A stretch of DNA of 6,871 bases. Source: Chloroflexota bacterium. Lineage in GTDB: Bacteria; Chloroflexota; Anaerolineae; Anaerolineales; DRMV01. Of this stretch, positions 1-6,377 are shown one piece after another (position 1 is the first letter of the stretch; each line of letters begins with the position of its first letter). The DNA is taken from contig JAADEP010000077.1 of the NCBI GenBank assembly GCA_013153335.1, positions 1-6,871 on the forward strand, in the 5' to 3' direction. The notes under the pieces were generated by a model. That model did no database searches and was not told the DNA's origin. It saw nothing but the letters and a program-made list of their open reading frames with translations. A program made the position numbers and the translations under genes.

Positions 1-92
1 AGCGCCGCGAGATTCGCCGCTTAGAGCTTGGTTTGCGACGAGCCATCGAAATGCATGTACGGGAGGCCTTGGGGAGCCAAGTGCTACCGTAG
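1..92 (+). CDS. C-terminal fragment of an unrecognised protein (5' end outside window)
   Basis: Reading from base 3, an open frame gives 29 residues and stops at TAG 90-92; it runs off the left edge, so only the tail is seen. The tail is rich in Arg, Leu and Glu (it includes RRLELGLRRAIEMHVREALG) and looks like one or two amphipathic helices. The other two + frames also close here (TAG at 22-24 in frame 1, TAA at 98-100 in frame 2), but their translations lack this helical character. A strong intrinsic terminator 90 bases downstream supports a + strand gene ending here. I do not recognise the family and assign no function. It is separated from the next gene by that terminator, so it is probably not part of the downstream operon. 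Confidence 0.45.
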   Translation, partial: RREIRRLELGLRRAIEMHVREALGSQVLP

Positions 93-181
93 GTGTATAA
101 TCTCTACTTAGACGGTTGCCGACTGACAGAGAAGCGAAAGGGGAGTCTATATATTGGCTCCCCGTGGGGGCATGGGCGAAG

Positions 182-215
182 CACCACTCCGCCGCGGGAG
201 TGGTGTTTTTCTTTT
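182..215 (+). terminator. Strong intrinsic (rho-independent) terminator
   Basis: CACCACTCC at 182-190 pairs perfectly with GGAGTGGTG at 197-205 (9 bp) around the six-base loop GCCGCG. It is followed at once by a T-tract, TTTTTCTTTT, at 206-215. The T-tract lies on the + strand side, so it ends + strand transcription coming from the gene that stops at 92, or from any short transcript begun near 100. It insulates the downstream operon. Confidence 0.9.
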
Positions 216-325
216 GGCCTAAGCCCCACGCGCTGCGCGGCGTTCCCAAGCCGGGCCAACGGACGCCCGCCCGCGCCCCTAACCCCGCTGTCCCCGTTAC
301 CCGGTCGCCCAGGGTGGATATCCCC

Positions 326-349
326 TTTTGGGCCATTTTATTGTACAAT
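326..349 (+). promoter_or_regulatory. Weak candidate promoter for the membrane protein-dynamin-lysS operon
   Basis: TACAAT at 344-349 matches the -10 consensus at 5 of 6 positions and lies in the only AT-rich patch before the first operon gene, 54 bases upstream of its ATG. No good -35 hexamer sits at 16-18 bases; the TTTTGG at 326-331 is too close. A promoter must lie between the terminator at 215 and the start at 404 if the operon is transcribed on its own, and this is the best site I see. The exact hexamers are uncertain. Confidence 0.3.
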
Positions 350-390
350 CAAGATACCGCCTGGGGTTGGGGGATGGCCGAGGCTTTTTG

Positions 391-396
391 AGGAGG
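391..396 (+). promoter_or_regulatory. Ribosome binding site deciding the start of the small membrane protein
   Basis: AGGAGG, a full match to the anti-Shine-Dalgarno complement, sits 7 bases before ATG 404. It decides between that ATG and the in-frame TTG at 398, which would leave only one base of spacing. Confidence 0.85.
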
Positions 397-403
397 TTTG
401 TCA

Positions 404-595
404 ATGAACGAGGCCTTGACTTGGCTCGCGCAAATGGATTGGACCTCGCTTGTTTTGTTGATCGTGGGGATTATCGCGCTGTGGATTGTCATTAAGTTCC
501 TGTTCCAGTTGGCTATCAAGGTGTTCACGTGCGGCTGTATGGCCATCTTGTTGGTTGTTATGGTCGTGGTCATTTGGCGTTTTTTGGTGCGTTGA
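404..595 (+). CDS. Small membrane protein with two transmembrane helices
   Basis: A 63-residue protein dominated by hydrophobic residues. A short polar N-terminus (1-14) is followed by one long hydrophobic helix at about 15-37 (SLVLLIVGIIALWIVIKFLF) and a second at about 44-60 (AILLVVMVVVIWRF). Between them lies a tight turn with K39 and two cysteines, C43 and C45 (TCGC). It ends in the basic tail RFLVR. The ATG at 404 is chosen because a perfect AGGAGG (391-396) lies 7 bases upstream; a TTG two codons earlier (398) is too close to that site. The dynamin-like gene begins 39 bases after the stop, so the two are probably co-transcribed. The family is not recognised. Proximity suggests, but does not show, that it may anchor or recruit the GTPase at the cytoplasmic membrane. 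The two cysteines could bind metal, form a disulfide or be acylated. Confidence 0.8.
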   Translation: MNEALTWLAQMDWTSLVLLIVGIIALWIVIKFLFQLAIKVFTCGCMAILLVVMVVVIWRFLVR

Positions 596-634
596 CCCAG
601 CCCCGGCGAGGCTTGCATACGGTGAGGCAAAACC

Positions 635-2368
635 ATGGCCTGGTTGACCGAACGACAAGAGGCGTTGCGCCGTCAAGAGCGGCAGGTGCTTGACGACTTG
701 CGGCAGGTACTGGCCGATATCGGCGCGGAGAAGGAAGACCAAGAAGCCCTGCGGCAGTCTTTGGCCCAGCTGGACGACTTTTTCTTGCTCGTGGTGGTGG
801 GTGAGTTCAACGCGGGCAAGAGCGCGCTGATCAACGCGCTGTTAGGACAGCCCGTTTTGGAAGAAGGCGTTACGCCCACGACCACCCAGGTTCAAGTGCT
901 GCGCTACGGCGATGAGCCCAAGGCCCAGCCTTTGGCCGAGGGCATTTTGGAGCGCTGGCTGCCCGTGCCCGCGCTGCGGGATATGAGCATCGTGGATACC
1001 CCGGGTACCAACGCGATTATCTGTGAGCACGAACTTTTGACCGCGCGCTTCATCCCCCGGGCCGACTTGGTGCTCTTCGTCACCTCGGCGGACCGGCCCT
1101 TTAGCGAAAGCGAGCGCGCGTTTATGGAGCAAATTCGCGCGTGGGGCAAGAACCTCATCCTTGTGGTCAACAAAATCGACCTCTTGGACCGGCCCGAGGA
1201 TGTGGAGCGGGTGGTCACGTTCGTGCGCGAACAGGCGCGGCACCACCTGGGCCTCGAGCCGCCTATCTTCCCGGTGAGCGCGAAGTTGGCCTTGCGCGCG
1301 AAACTGGGGGAGCCCGCGCTCGCGGAGGCTTCGCGCTTTCAAGCCCTCGAGGACTACATCCACCGCACGTTGGACCAGGAGGAGCGGCTGCGGCTCAAGT
1401 TCCTCAACCCCTTGGGGGTCGGGCGGCGGCTGACGCAAAAATACATCACCCGCCTGGCCCAAGAAAAGGCGTCGCTGGAAGAGGACGTTGAGCTCTTGCA
1501 GCGCATCGAAGACATGCTGCGCGTGTATCAGGAAGATATGCGGCGCAATTTTGAAGCTCGCATGGCCGAGATGGATAATCTGTTGCTGGAAATGGAGAGC
1601 CGCGCGCAGCAGTACTTTGACGAAACCATCCGGATCGCGCGCATCTTCGACCTGGCCAACAAGAAGCGCATCGAGCGGGAGTTCCAGGAGCGCGTCATTC
1701 AGGATATGCCCCAAGAGCTGGAGCGCCGGGTCGAAGGTTTGATCGACTGGTTGGTCAACGCGGAACTGCGCCAGTGGGAGGCCCTGCTGGAGCAGGTCGC
1801 GCAACAGCAGGCCAAGTACCAGGGCAAAATGATCGGGTCCGCGACCCAGGCGCCTTTTTACGCGCGGCGTGAGCAGCTGATGTCGGATCTCAAACGCCGC
1901 GCGCAGGAAGTGCTGGCCACGTATGACAAGCGCCGTGAAGCGGAGCGCCTGGCCCAAGGCACTCAGGCCGCGGTCGCGGCGGCCGCGGGCATTGGCGCGG
2001 GCGCGGTCGGGCTGGGTGCGCTGGTGGTCGCGCTGGCCTCGACCGTGGCCATGGACATCACCGGCATCTTGGCCGCGGGCGTGATGTTCACCTTGGGCTT
2101 GCTCATCATCCCCGCGCGGCGGCGTCAGGCCTCGGCCGATCTGCACCGCAAGGTCTTGCACCTGCGCCAAACCCTCAGCGACACCTTGCGCCGGCAGTTC
2201 GAGCACGAGATCCAGCGCAGTGTCGAGCGCTTTCAAGAGGCCATCGCGCCGTACACCCGCTTTGTGCGGGCCGAATATCAGCGCGTGCAAGACGGCCTGG
2301 AGCGCTTGGAGCGCATCCAGCAGGAACTCGACCGCCTGCATACCTTGCTCACCACCGACATGCCCTAA
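635..2368 (+). CDS. Dynamin-like GTPase (mitofusin/FZL-type bacterial dynamin)
   Basis: A 577-residue protein of the dynamin superfamily, large GTPases that bind membranes and remodel or fuse them using GTP. All GTPase motifs are visible: G1 P-loop GEFNAGKS at 56-63, G2 threonines in PTTT at 81-84, G3 DTPG at 121-124, G4 NKID at 179-182 and a likely G5 SAK at 215-217. Residues 1-48 form a helical N-terminal part, as in bacterial dynamin-like proteins. Residues about 245-440 are long charged helices (stalk/coiled coil). Residues about 443-493 form an Ala/Gly-rich hydrophobic double segment broken at MD (473-474) and closed by the basic PARRR, consistent with a membrane-inserting paddle or hairpin. 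Residues 500-570 return to coiled coil. This resembles mitofusin and chloroplast FZL rather than classical dynamin with a PH domain. The start at 635 has GGTGAGG (621-627) at 7 bases spacing. It lies between the small membrane protein and lysS. The superfamily call is firm; the exact membrane process is unknown. Confidence 0.92.
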   Translation: MAWLTERQEALRRQERQVLDDLRQVLADIGAEKEDQEALRQSLAQLDDFFLLVVVGEFNAGKSALINALLGQPVLEEGVTPTTTQVQVLRYGDEPKAQPLAEGILERWLPVPALRDMSIVDTPGTNAIICEHELLTARFIPRADLVLFVTSADRPFSESERAFMEQIRAWGKNLILVVNKIDLLDRPEDVERVVTFVREQARHHLGLEPPIFPVSAKLALRAKLGEPALAEASRFQALEDYIHRTLDQEERLRLKFLNPLGVGRRLTQKYITRLAQEKASLEEDVELLQRIEDMLRVYQEDMRRNFEARMAEMDNLLLEMESRAQQYFDETIRIARIFDLANKKRIEREFQERVIQDMPQELERRVEGLIDWLVNAELRQWEALLEQVAQQQAKYQGKMIGSATQAPFYARREQLMSDLKRRAQEVLATYDKRREAERLAQGTQAAVAAAAGIGAGAVGLGALVVALASTVAMDITGILAAGVMFTLGLLIIPARRRQASADLHRKVLHLRQTLSDTLRRQFEHEIQRSVERFQEAIAPYTRFVRAEYQRVQDGLERLERIQQELDRLHTLLTTDMP

Positions 2369-2419
2369 GCCCGGCCGCTGCGGGCTGCTTGGGCATCCAT
2401 CCCGGCGGGAGGCCGATCC

Positions 2420-4006
2420 ATGGCAGAATATACTGAACTGGAACGCGAACGGCTGCGCAAGTTGGAAGAACTCCGCGCGATGGGCATTGAGCCATATCCG
2501 AACCGCGCGGAGCGCACCCATACCACCCGAGAAGCCATCGCCGCGTTCGAACAGGCTGAACAAGCCGGCACCGCGGAGACTTCACCGGTGCGCGCGACCG
2601 TGGCCGGACGGTTGCGTTCCATCCGCCGCATGGGCAAGATCACCTTCGCGCACATCGAGGACGAGCACGGGCGCTTGCAGCTCTTCTTCCGGGTGAACGA
2701 ACTGGGCAAGGACCGGCTGAAGTTCTTCAACAAGTTCTTTGATATCGGGGATTTCATCCAGGCGACCGGGGAGATGTTCCGCACGCGCACGGGCGAAGCG
2801 ACCCTCAAAGTGCTCGACTTCAAAATGCTCGCGAAGGCCATTACGCCGCTCCCCCCGGACAAGAAGAGCAAGCACTCCCCGTTTTCGGACCCAGAGCTGC
2901 GTTACCGGCAGCGCTACGCGGATTTGGCCGTCCATCCCGACGTGCGGGAGATCTTTCGCAAGCGGGCCGCGATCGTGCGCGCGTTGCGGGACTTTTTGGA
3001 CAGCCACGGCTTTTTGGAGGTTGAAACGCCGATCTTGCAGCCCATTTACGGTGGCGCGGCGGCCCGTCCCTTTGTGACCTATCACAACCAGCTCAAGCAA
3101 AACCTGTATTTGCGCATTTCCTTCGAGCTTTACCTCAAGCGCCTGCTCGTGGGGATGTACGAGCGCGTGTATGAAATCGGCCGCGATTTTCGGAACGAGG
3201 GCATCTCGTTCAAGCACAATCCCGAGTTCACCCAGCTCGAGTTCTACATGGCGTACGCGGATTACTTCGATGTGATGGACTTTGTCGAGGAAATGCTACG
3301 CTTCGTGGCCGAGCGGGTGCTCGGACGTTTGCAGTTTACGTACCAGGGCCACACGATCGACCTGGCGCCGCCGTGGAAGCGCATCACCATGCGCGAGGCG
3401 CTGCTCGAAGCCACGGGGGTGGACATTGCCCAGCATCGCACCCTGGAAAGCCTGATGCAGGCCTTGAAAGACCAGGGGCACGAGCCGCCGCCCAAGACCA
3501 GCCGGGGCAAGCTGCTCGACTGGATGCTCTCCACCTTTGTCGAGCCCAACCTCATCCAGCCCACCTTTGTGTATGACTATCCGCGCGATATCTCGCCTTT
3601 GGCCAAAAGCAAGCCCGATGACCCGGATACGGTGGAGCGTTTTGAGCTCTTTATGGGCGGCATGGAGCTCGGCAACGCGTTCACCGAGCTCAATGATCCC
3701 TTAGAGCAAGAGAAGCGCTTTTTGGAGCAGGGCCGTACCTACGCGGAGGACGACGAGGAACGCCATCCGATGGACGAGGACTATCTGCGCGCGATGCGGT
3801 ACGGTATGCCGCCCAACGGAGGCTTTGGGATGGGGATCGACCGTTTGACCATGCTCTTTACCGATCGGCCTAGCATTCGCGAGGTCATCCTCTTTCCGCA
3901 CTTGCGCCCGAAAGAAGCGCGCGCGACCCGTGAGGCGTCGGGTGAGGCCGAGGCCGATACGACCGATCGGGCAACCTCCGCCAGGGGGCGCGATGACACG
4001 GAATAA
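2420..4006 (+). CDS. lysS: Lysyl-tRNA synthetase, class II
   Basis: Catalyses ATP-dependent charging of tRNA-Lys with lysine in the cytoplasm. The 528-residue protein has the class II LysRS order: N-terminal helix and OB-fold anticodon-binding domain (about 58-140); motif 1 region around FLEVETPILQPIYGGAAARPF (198-218); motif 2 with FRNEG (257-261) followed by KHNPEFTQLEFYMAYADY (265-282); and motif 3 GFGMGIDRLTMLF (468-480). GMELGNAFTELNDP (414-427) is also typical. Start ATG 2420 has GGGAGG (2407-2412) at 7 bases spacing. The body ends at HLRP (494-497). The remaining about 31 residues are a charged, Ala/Thr/Glu/Arg-rich tail not expected in a typical LysRS of about 490-505 residues. Its coding end overlaps the next gene by 14 bases. 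The block YLRISFELYLKRL (230-242) differs from the YLRIAPELYLKRL of enterobacterial LysRS. The gap to the dynamin gene is 51 bases with no terminator, so co-transcription is likely. Confidence 0.97.
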   Translation: MAEYTELERERLRKLEELRAMGIEPYPNRAERTHTTREAIAAFEQAEQAGTAETSPVRATVAGRLRSIRRMGKITFAHIEDEHGRLQLFFRVNELGKDRLKFFNKFFDIGDFIQATGEMFRTRTGEATLKVLDFKMLAKAITPLPPDKKSKHSPFSDPELRYRQRYADLAVHPDVREIFRKRAAIVRALRDFLDSHGFLEVETPILQPIYGGAAARPFVTYHNQLKQNLYLRISFELYLKRLLVGMYERVYEIGRDFRNEGISFKHNPEFTQLEFYMAYADYFDVMDFVEEMLRFVAERVLGRLQFTYQGHTIDLAPPWKRITMREALLEATGVDIAQHRTLESLMQALKDQGHEPPPKTSRGKLLDWMLSTFVEPNLIQPTFVYDYPRDISPLAKSKPDDPDTVERFELFMGGMELGNAFTELNDPLEQEKRFLEQGRTYAEDDEERHPMDEDYLRAMRYGMPPNGGFGMGIDRLTMLFTDRPSIREVILFPHLRPKEARATREASGEAEADTTDRATSARGRDDTE

Positions 4007-4934
4007 AGCACCTCGCATTTTGCTCGTCGCGTACGCAGCTGACGTGTTGGAGCGCTTGGGCCAGGGCCTGCTCAGCCGCTTGGGCTACGCGGTGGACACC
4101 GTCCACAGCGTGCAAGAAGCGATCACCGAATTTGGCCGCCGCCCTTATGATTTGGTCCTGGTCGACACCCACTTGCCCGACTTGAGCGGCCGGGATTTGC
4201 TGGTGCCCTTGCAGGCGTTGGGGCTTCAGCAAATGCCCGTGGTGCTGCTCGCGCGGCGCGGGGAAGAGCGGGACATTGTGCAGGCCTTGCGCCTGGGCGC
4301 GACCGACTTTATTGTGTGGCCCACGACCGACGCGGAAGTGGTGTCCATCGTGCGCCGCGCGTTAGAACGGGCTCGTTTGCAGGCGGCCTATCAAGACGTG
4401 CTCGCGCGGGTCAAAACCGCGCGCAAAGAGGCTCGCACCCTGGAGCACCGCTTGCAAGTGCTGGAGCAGCTCGCGCGCATCACCATGGAAACCGATCGCC
4501 GCTCGAACCTGTTGCCCCGGTTTTTGCCTTTGGTGCTTCAGCTCACCCAGGCCCAACGCGGCTGGATCAGCTTGCGTCAGGATGACGCGCAGGGCGAGCC
4601 CACGTTGTGGCTGGTGAGCTACTACAACCTTCCGACCGCGCTGGTCAACGACGCGGCCCAACGGCCCTGGGATGACGGCTTGAGCCAGCTGGTTCTGCTC
4701 TCGGGCGAGCCTTTGCACATTGAGCGGCCCGCGTTGGACAAATTCCCGATTCGCACCCTGGGTTCGGTCGCGCTGCTGGTGCCGCTGAAGTGGAAGAACC
4801 GGACCACGGGCGTGATGGGCTTGATGCGCCGCCAGCAGCGCAGCTTTCAGCCCATTGAACAGCAGTTCGCGCTAATCGCGGCCGGCTTGCTGAGCGGCCA
4901 CTTCCGCCGTGGCATGACCAAGAGCGCTTCGTAG
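3993..4934 (+). CDS. Receiver-GAF signalling protein with a degenerate receiver domain
   Basis: A 313-residue protein. Residues 8-125 form a CheY-like receiver: first strand RILLVAYAAD (8-17), phospho-acceptor D58 in LVDTHLPDLSG, PVVLLARRG (82-90), and GATDFIVWP (102-110). Residues 125-160 are a charged helical linker, and about 160-305 form a GAF-like ligand or protein-binding domain (ITMETDRRSNLL at the start; GSVALLVPLKWKNRTTGVMGL at 257-277). No DNA-binding, kinase, phosphatase or cyclic-di-GMP domain follows. Several receiver switch residues are missing: the acidic pair after strand 1 is A-Y, the Thr/Ser after strand 4 is A86, and the Lys before Pro is W109. This suggests a pseudo-receiver that works without standard phosphorylation. 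The start ATG 3993 follows AGGGGG (3983-3988) at 4 bases and lies inside the end of lysS, 14 bases before its last base. An upstream GTG at 3930 would add 21 Arg/Pro-rich residues and deepen the overlap, so it was not chosen. Confidence 0.87.
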   Translation: MTRNKAPRILLVAYAADVLERLGQGLLSRLGYAVDTVHSVQEAITEFGRRPYDLVLVDTHLPDLSGRDLLVPLQALGLQQMPVVLLARRGEERDIVQALRLGATDFIVWPTTDAEVVSIVRRALERARLQAAYQDVLARVKTARKEARTLEHRLQVLEQLARITMETDRRSNLLPRFLPLVLQLTQAQRGWISLRQDDAQGEPTLWLVSYYNLPTALVNDAAQRPWDDGLSQLVLLSGEPLHIERPALDKFPIRTLGSVALLVPLKWKNRTTGVMGLMRRQQRSFQPIEQQFALIAAGLLSGHFRRGMTKSAS

Positions 4935-5114
4935 CCGACCCGAGCTCCTGGCGCGGCCGCGGGGACCTGGGGTGCCAGGGCCGCTCGTTGGGCCGCGAAG
5001 GGCCTTCCACCCCCATCCCCTGCTCGCAACCTGGCTTAAACCTCTCTGCCCCACCGCGCCGCGCGCGATGGGGCAGGTCGTTTGGCCGAACTCGGCCTCG
5101 GGTTCACAGCTGAG
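4935..5114. other. Convergent intergenic region
   Basis: 180 GC-rich bases between two genes that end facing each other. It holds the hairpin at 5046-5076, described separately, and a weaker pairing CCTGGC (4947-4952) with GCCAGG (4974-4979). No gene is seen. Confidence 0.6.
5046..5076. terminator. Possible bidirectional terminator between convergent genes
   Basis: CTGCCCCA (5046-5053) pairs with TGGGGCAG (5069-5076), an 8-bp stem around a 15-base GC-rich loop. The flanks are poor in T: GTCGTTT follows on the + strand, and GAGAGGTTTAAG follows on the - strand. Its position between two facing stop codons (4934 and 5115) fits a terminator serving both genes, but the weak T-tracts make it uncertain. 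Confidence 0.4.
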
Positions 5115-6218
5115 CTACGCGACCGGATACGCCTTCTCGGGGCGTTCCTCGACCAAGCGTACGTTGGTCGCGCCCTCGTCGAGCTGCACGATCTTGGTTC
5201 GCGTCACCACGCGTTCGGGCAGCTGGATCACCCGGCCTTTGCGGCGAATGGTTGTGGGCGCGATGCGGGTCTTGTACGTGATCTTCACGCCGAAGACCCG
5301 ACGGCCAAAGCGCGTGGTGTAATAATCTGGCCCTTCGATCTTGATGTCAAACGCGTCCCCAGGGAAGTAGACCCGCTTGACCCGCAAGCGGGGGTACGTG
5401 CGGCCACCCTTGTAGGTGTGCGGGCTTTCATAGACCAGCCACATCACCTTGCCGCTGCGATAGCGGGCCTCGGTGGGCACGTAGGTGTCGGCCTTTTGTT
5501 CTTCCTCGAACAGGCGCTGGAGATATTCCTCGATGGTCTCTTCTTGGACGAGCTGGTCCTCGTTCCAGACTTCGTACATAATATCCCATTGGTTGACCGC
5601 GGCGATGATGTTGGCCAGCTCGACGCTGCGTTCGTTCTCCTTGTGCGCGATCTCGCGGAGCTTTTCGATGTGCTCGCCCAGACGGCGCTCGAGCTCGCGC
5701 GAGTAGGTGAGAGTGACCAAGAAGTCCGCGTACTTCTTGAGCTCGGTGAGCTCATCGGGCTCATCCACAAAGAGCATGGCCTTGCGCAAGCGGCAGAACT
5801 CGCGGCGCAGCACATCGAGCTCTTTTTGGATGGCCTCGATAATGTCGAGGGGCTTGGCTTGCTCGATTTCTTGGATAAGGAGGTCGTCGAGCTCGTCGAG
5901 CTTTTTCTCGATCTCGGCCGCGGTTTGCGCGCGCCAGGGTCGGTATTGCTTTTCCCAACCCTTGAAGCGGGCGACGTAATTCGCCAGGCGCACGGTCGCG
6001 ACGTTTTCTTCGCGCGCGACTTCCCGGAGCTTCTCAATGCGGGGGCCGAACTTCTTTTGCCAGAAGGGGCTGTAGGTCAGGGTGCAGAGGTAATCGGAAC
6101 GCTTTTTGAGGTCGGTCAGTTGTTCCGGCGTTTCGACCGCCAGCATCTCATCCCGAATAATGCAGTTAATGCGCCGGATGTCCTCCGCGCTGTTGACGGG
6201 ACCGTAGAGCCAAGCCAT
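5115..6218 (-). CDS. Uncharacterised protein with an internally duplicated helical domain
   Basis: A 367-residue protein that I do not recognise. Residues 15-95 and 138-218 align without gaps at an offset of 123 residues, with 38 of 81 identical by my count. Shared elements are RR..C..R..ML.V at the start, L-T-[DE]-LKK, TLTYS, IEKLRE.A, EN, LAN, and two conserved tryptophans (W88/W211, W95/W218). The units are helical and highly charged, joined by a coiled-coil-like linker (about 98-135). Residues about 245-367 are basic and aromatic-rich and look beta-rich (GKVMWLVYESPHTY, RLRVKRVYFPGDAFDIKIEG, and a row of short R/K/T/V strands). No signal peptide, membrane segment or catalytic motif is visible, so a cytoplasmic binding or structural role is the neutral guess. 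ATG 6218-6216 has a perfect AGGAGG (reverse strand of 6225-6230) at 6 bases. Conservative differences between the repeats (D/E, I/V, Y/F, K/R) support this strand over the long open frame on the opposite strand. Confidence 0.85.
   Translation of the reverse strand: MAWLYGPVNSAEDIRRINCIIRDEMLAVETPEQLTDLKKRSDYLCTLTYSPFWQKKFGPRIEKLREVAREENVATVRLANYVARFKGWEKQYRPWRAQTAAEIEKKLDELDDLLIQEIEQAKPLDIIEAIQKELDVLRREFCRLRKAMLFVDEPDELTELKKYADFLVTLTYSRELERRLGEHIEKLREIAHKENERSVELANIIAAVNQWDIMYEVWNEDQLVQEETIEEYLQRLFEEEQKADTYVPTEARYRSGKVMWLVYESPHTYKGGRTYPRLRVKRVYFPGDAFDIKIEGPDYYTTRFGRRVFGVKITYKTRIAPTTIRRKGRVIQLPERVVTRTKIVQLDEGATNVRLVEERPEKAYPVA
5565..5807 (-). repeat. Internal protein repeat, copy 2
   Basis: Codes for residues 138-218 of the same protein. 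It aligns with copy 1 with no insertions or deletions, at about 47% identity, which points to an old in-frame duplication kept under selection. Confidence 0.85.
5934..6176 (-). repeat. Internal protein repeat, copy 1
   Basis: Codes for residues 15-95 of the - strand protein and is the N-terminal copy of the 81-residue unit. It ends in a W-x6-W pattern (W88, W95). Confidence 0.85.
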
Positions 6219-6224
6219 GGTTTG

Positions 6225-6230
6225 CCTCCT
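6225..6230 (-). promoter_or_regulatory. Ribosome binding site of the duplicated-domain protein
   Basis: CCTCCT on the + strand reads AGGAGG on the - strand, 6 bases before the ATG. It fixes the start at 6218 and is key evidence for the coding strand. Confidence 0.85.
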
Positions 6231-6240
6231 AAGGTGGAAT

Positions 6241-6364
6241 GCCCCGCGTCCGCGCTTGCCCTGCCACGCACTGGCAAAGGCCGCGCTCGGGGCGGGTCCG
6301 CGGCCTTATGCGAGGGTGGCCAAGCTCGAGCAGGCGGTTCAAGGGTGATGCGCGGTGTGCGCAT
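6241..6364 (-). promoter_or_regulatory. Structured 5' leader, possible cis-regulatory RNA
   Basis: Three hairpins lie upstream of the - strand gene: ATGCGC/GCGCAT (6348-6353 with 6359-6364), AAGGCCGCG/CGCGGCCTT (6277-6285 with 6299-6307, 9 bp), and directly next to it TGCCA/TGGCA (6262-6266 with 6272-6276). The 13-base loop of the long hairpin contains CGGGGC (6288-6293), fully complementary to GCCCCG (6241-6246), which lies 10 bases from the ribosome binding site, so a pseudoknot is possible. No T-tract follows, so any control would more likely be translational. GC-rich DNA forms such pairings easily, and no known riboswitch is recognised. Confidence 0.35.
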
Positions 6365-6377
6365 GCTTCCTTACGCG

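Larger units (their letters stand above)
93..403. other. Gene-free intergenic region with terminator and candidate promoter
   Basis: About 310 bases without a convincing gene. It contains, in order, an isolated TATAAT at 96-101, a hairpin at 140-163 (GGGGAG pairing with CTCCCC, extendable by two pairs around a TATATATT loop), a strong terminator at 182-215, a GC-rich stretch with no visible structure up to about 310, and a more AT-rich segment at 325-350 holding a -10-like hexamer. Overlapping open frames of about 90-104 codons across 93-407 read through the terminator, are rich in Pro, Gly and Arg, and lack ribosome binding sites, so they are not treated as genes. Confidence 0.7.

Noticed and set aside
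93..407. Two overlapping + strand open frames of 91-104 codons
   Set aside because: They read through a strong terminator, lack ribosome sites, and are Pro/Gly/Arg-rich as expected for random GC-rich DNA.
2368..2386. Hairpin AGCCCG/CGGGCT at the end of the dynamin gene as a terminator
   Set aside because: Only 6 bp, with no T-tract. lysS follows with its own ribosome site, so read-through is more likely.
842..2563. 573-codon open frame on the - strand opposite the dynamin gene
   Set aside because: It is the antisense shadow of a GC-rich gene whose + strand product has all five GTPase motifs. The shadow has no recognisable domain.
3930..3992. Upstream GTG start for the receiver-GAF gene
   Set aside because: It adds 21 Arg/Pro-rich residues before the receiver domain and deepens the overlap with lysS. 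The ATG at 3993 has AGGGGG upstream and begins right before the first receiver strand.
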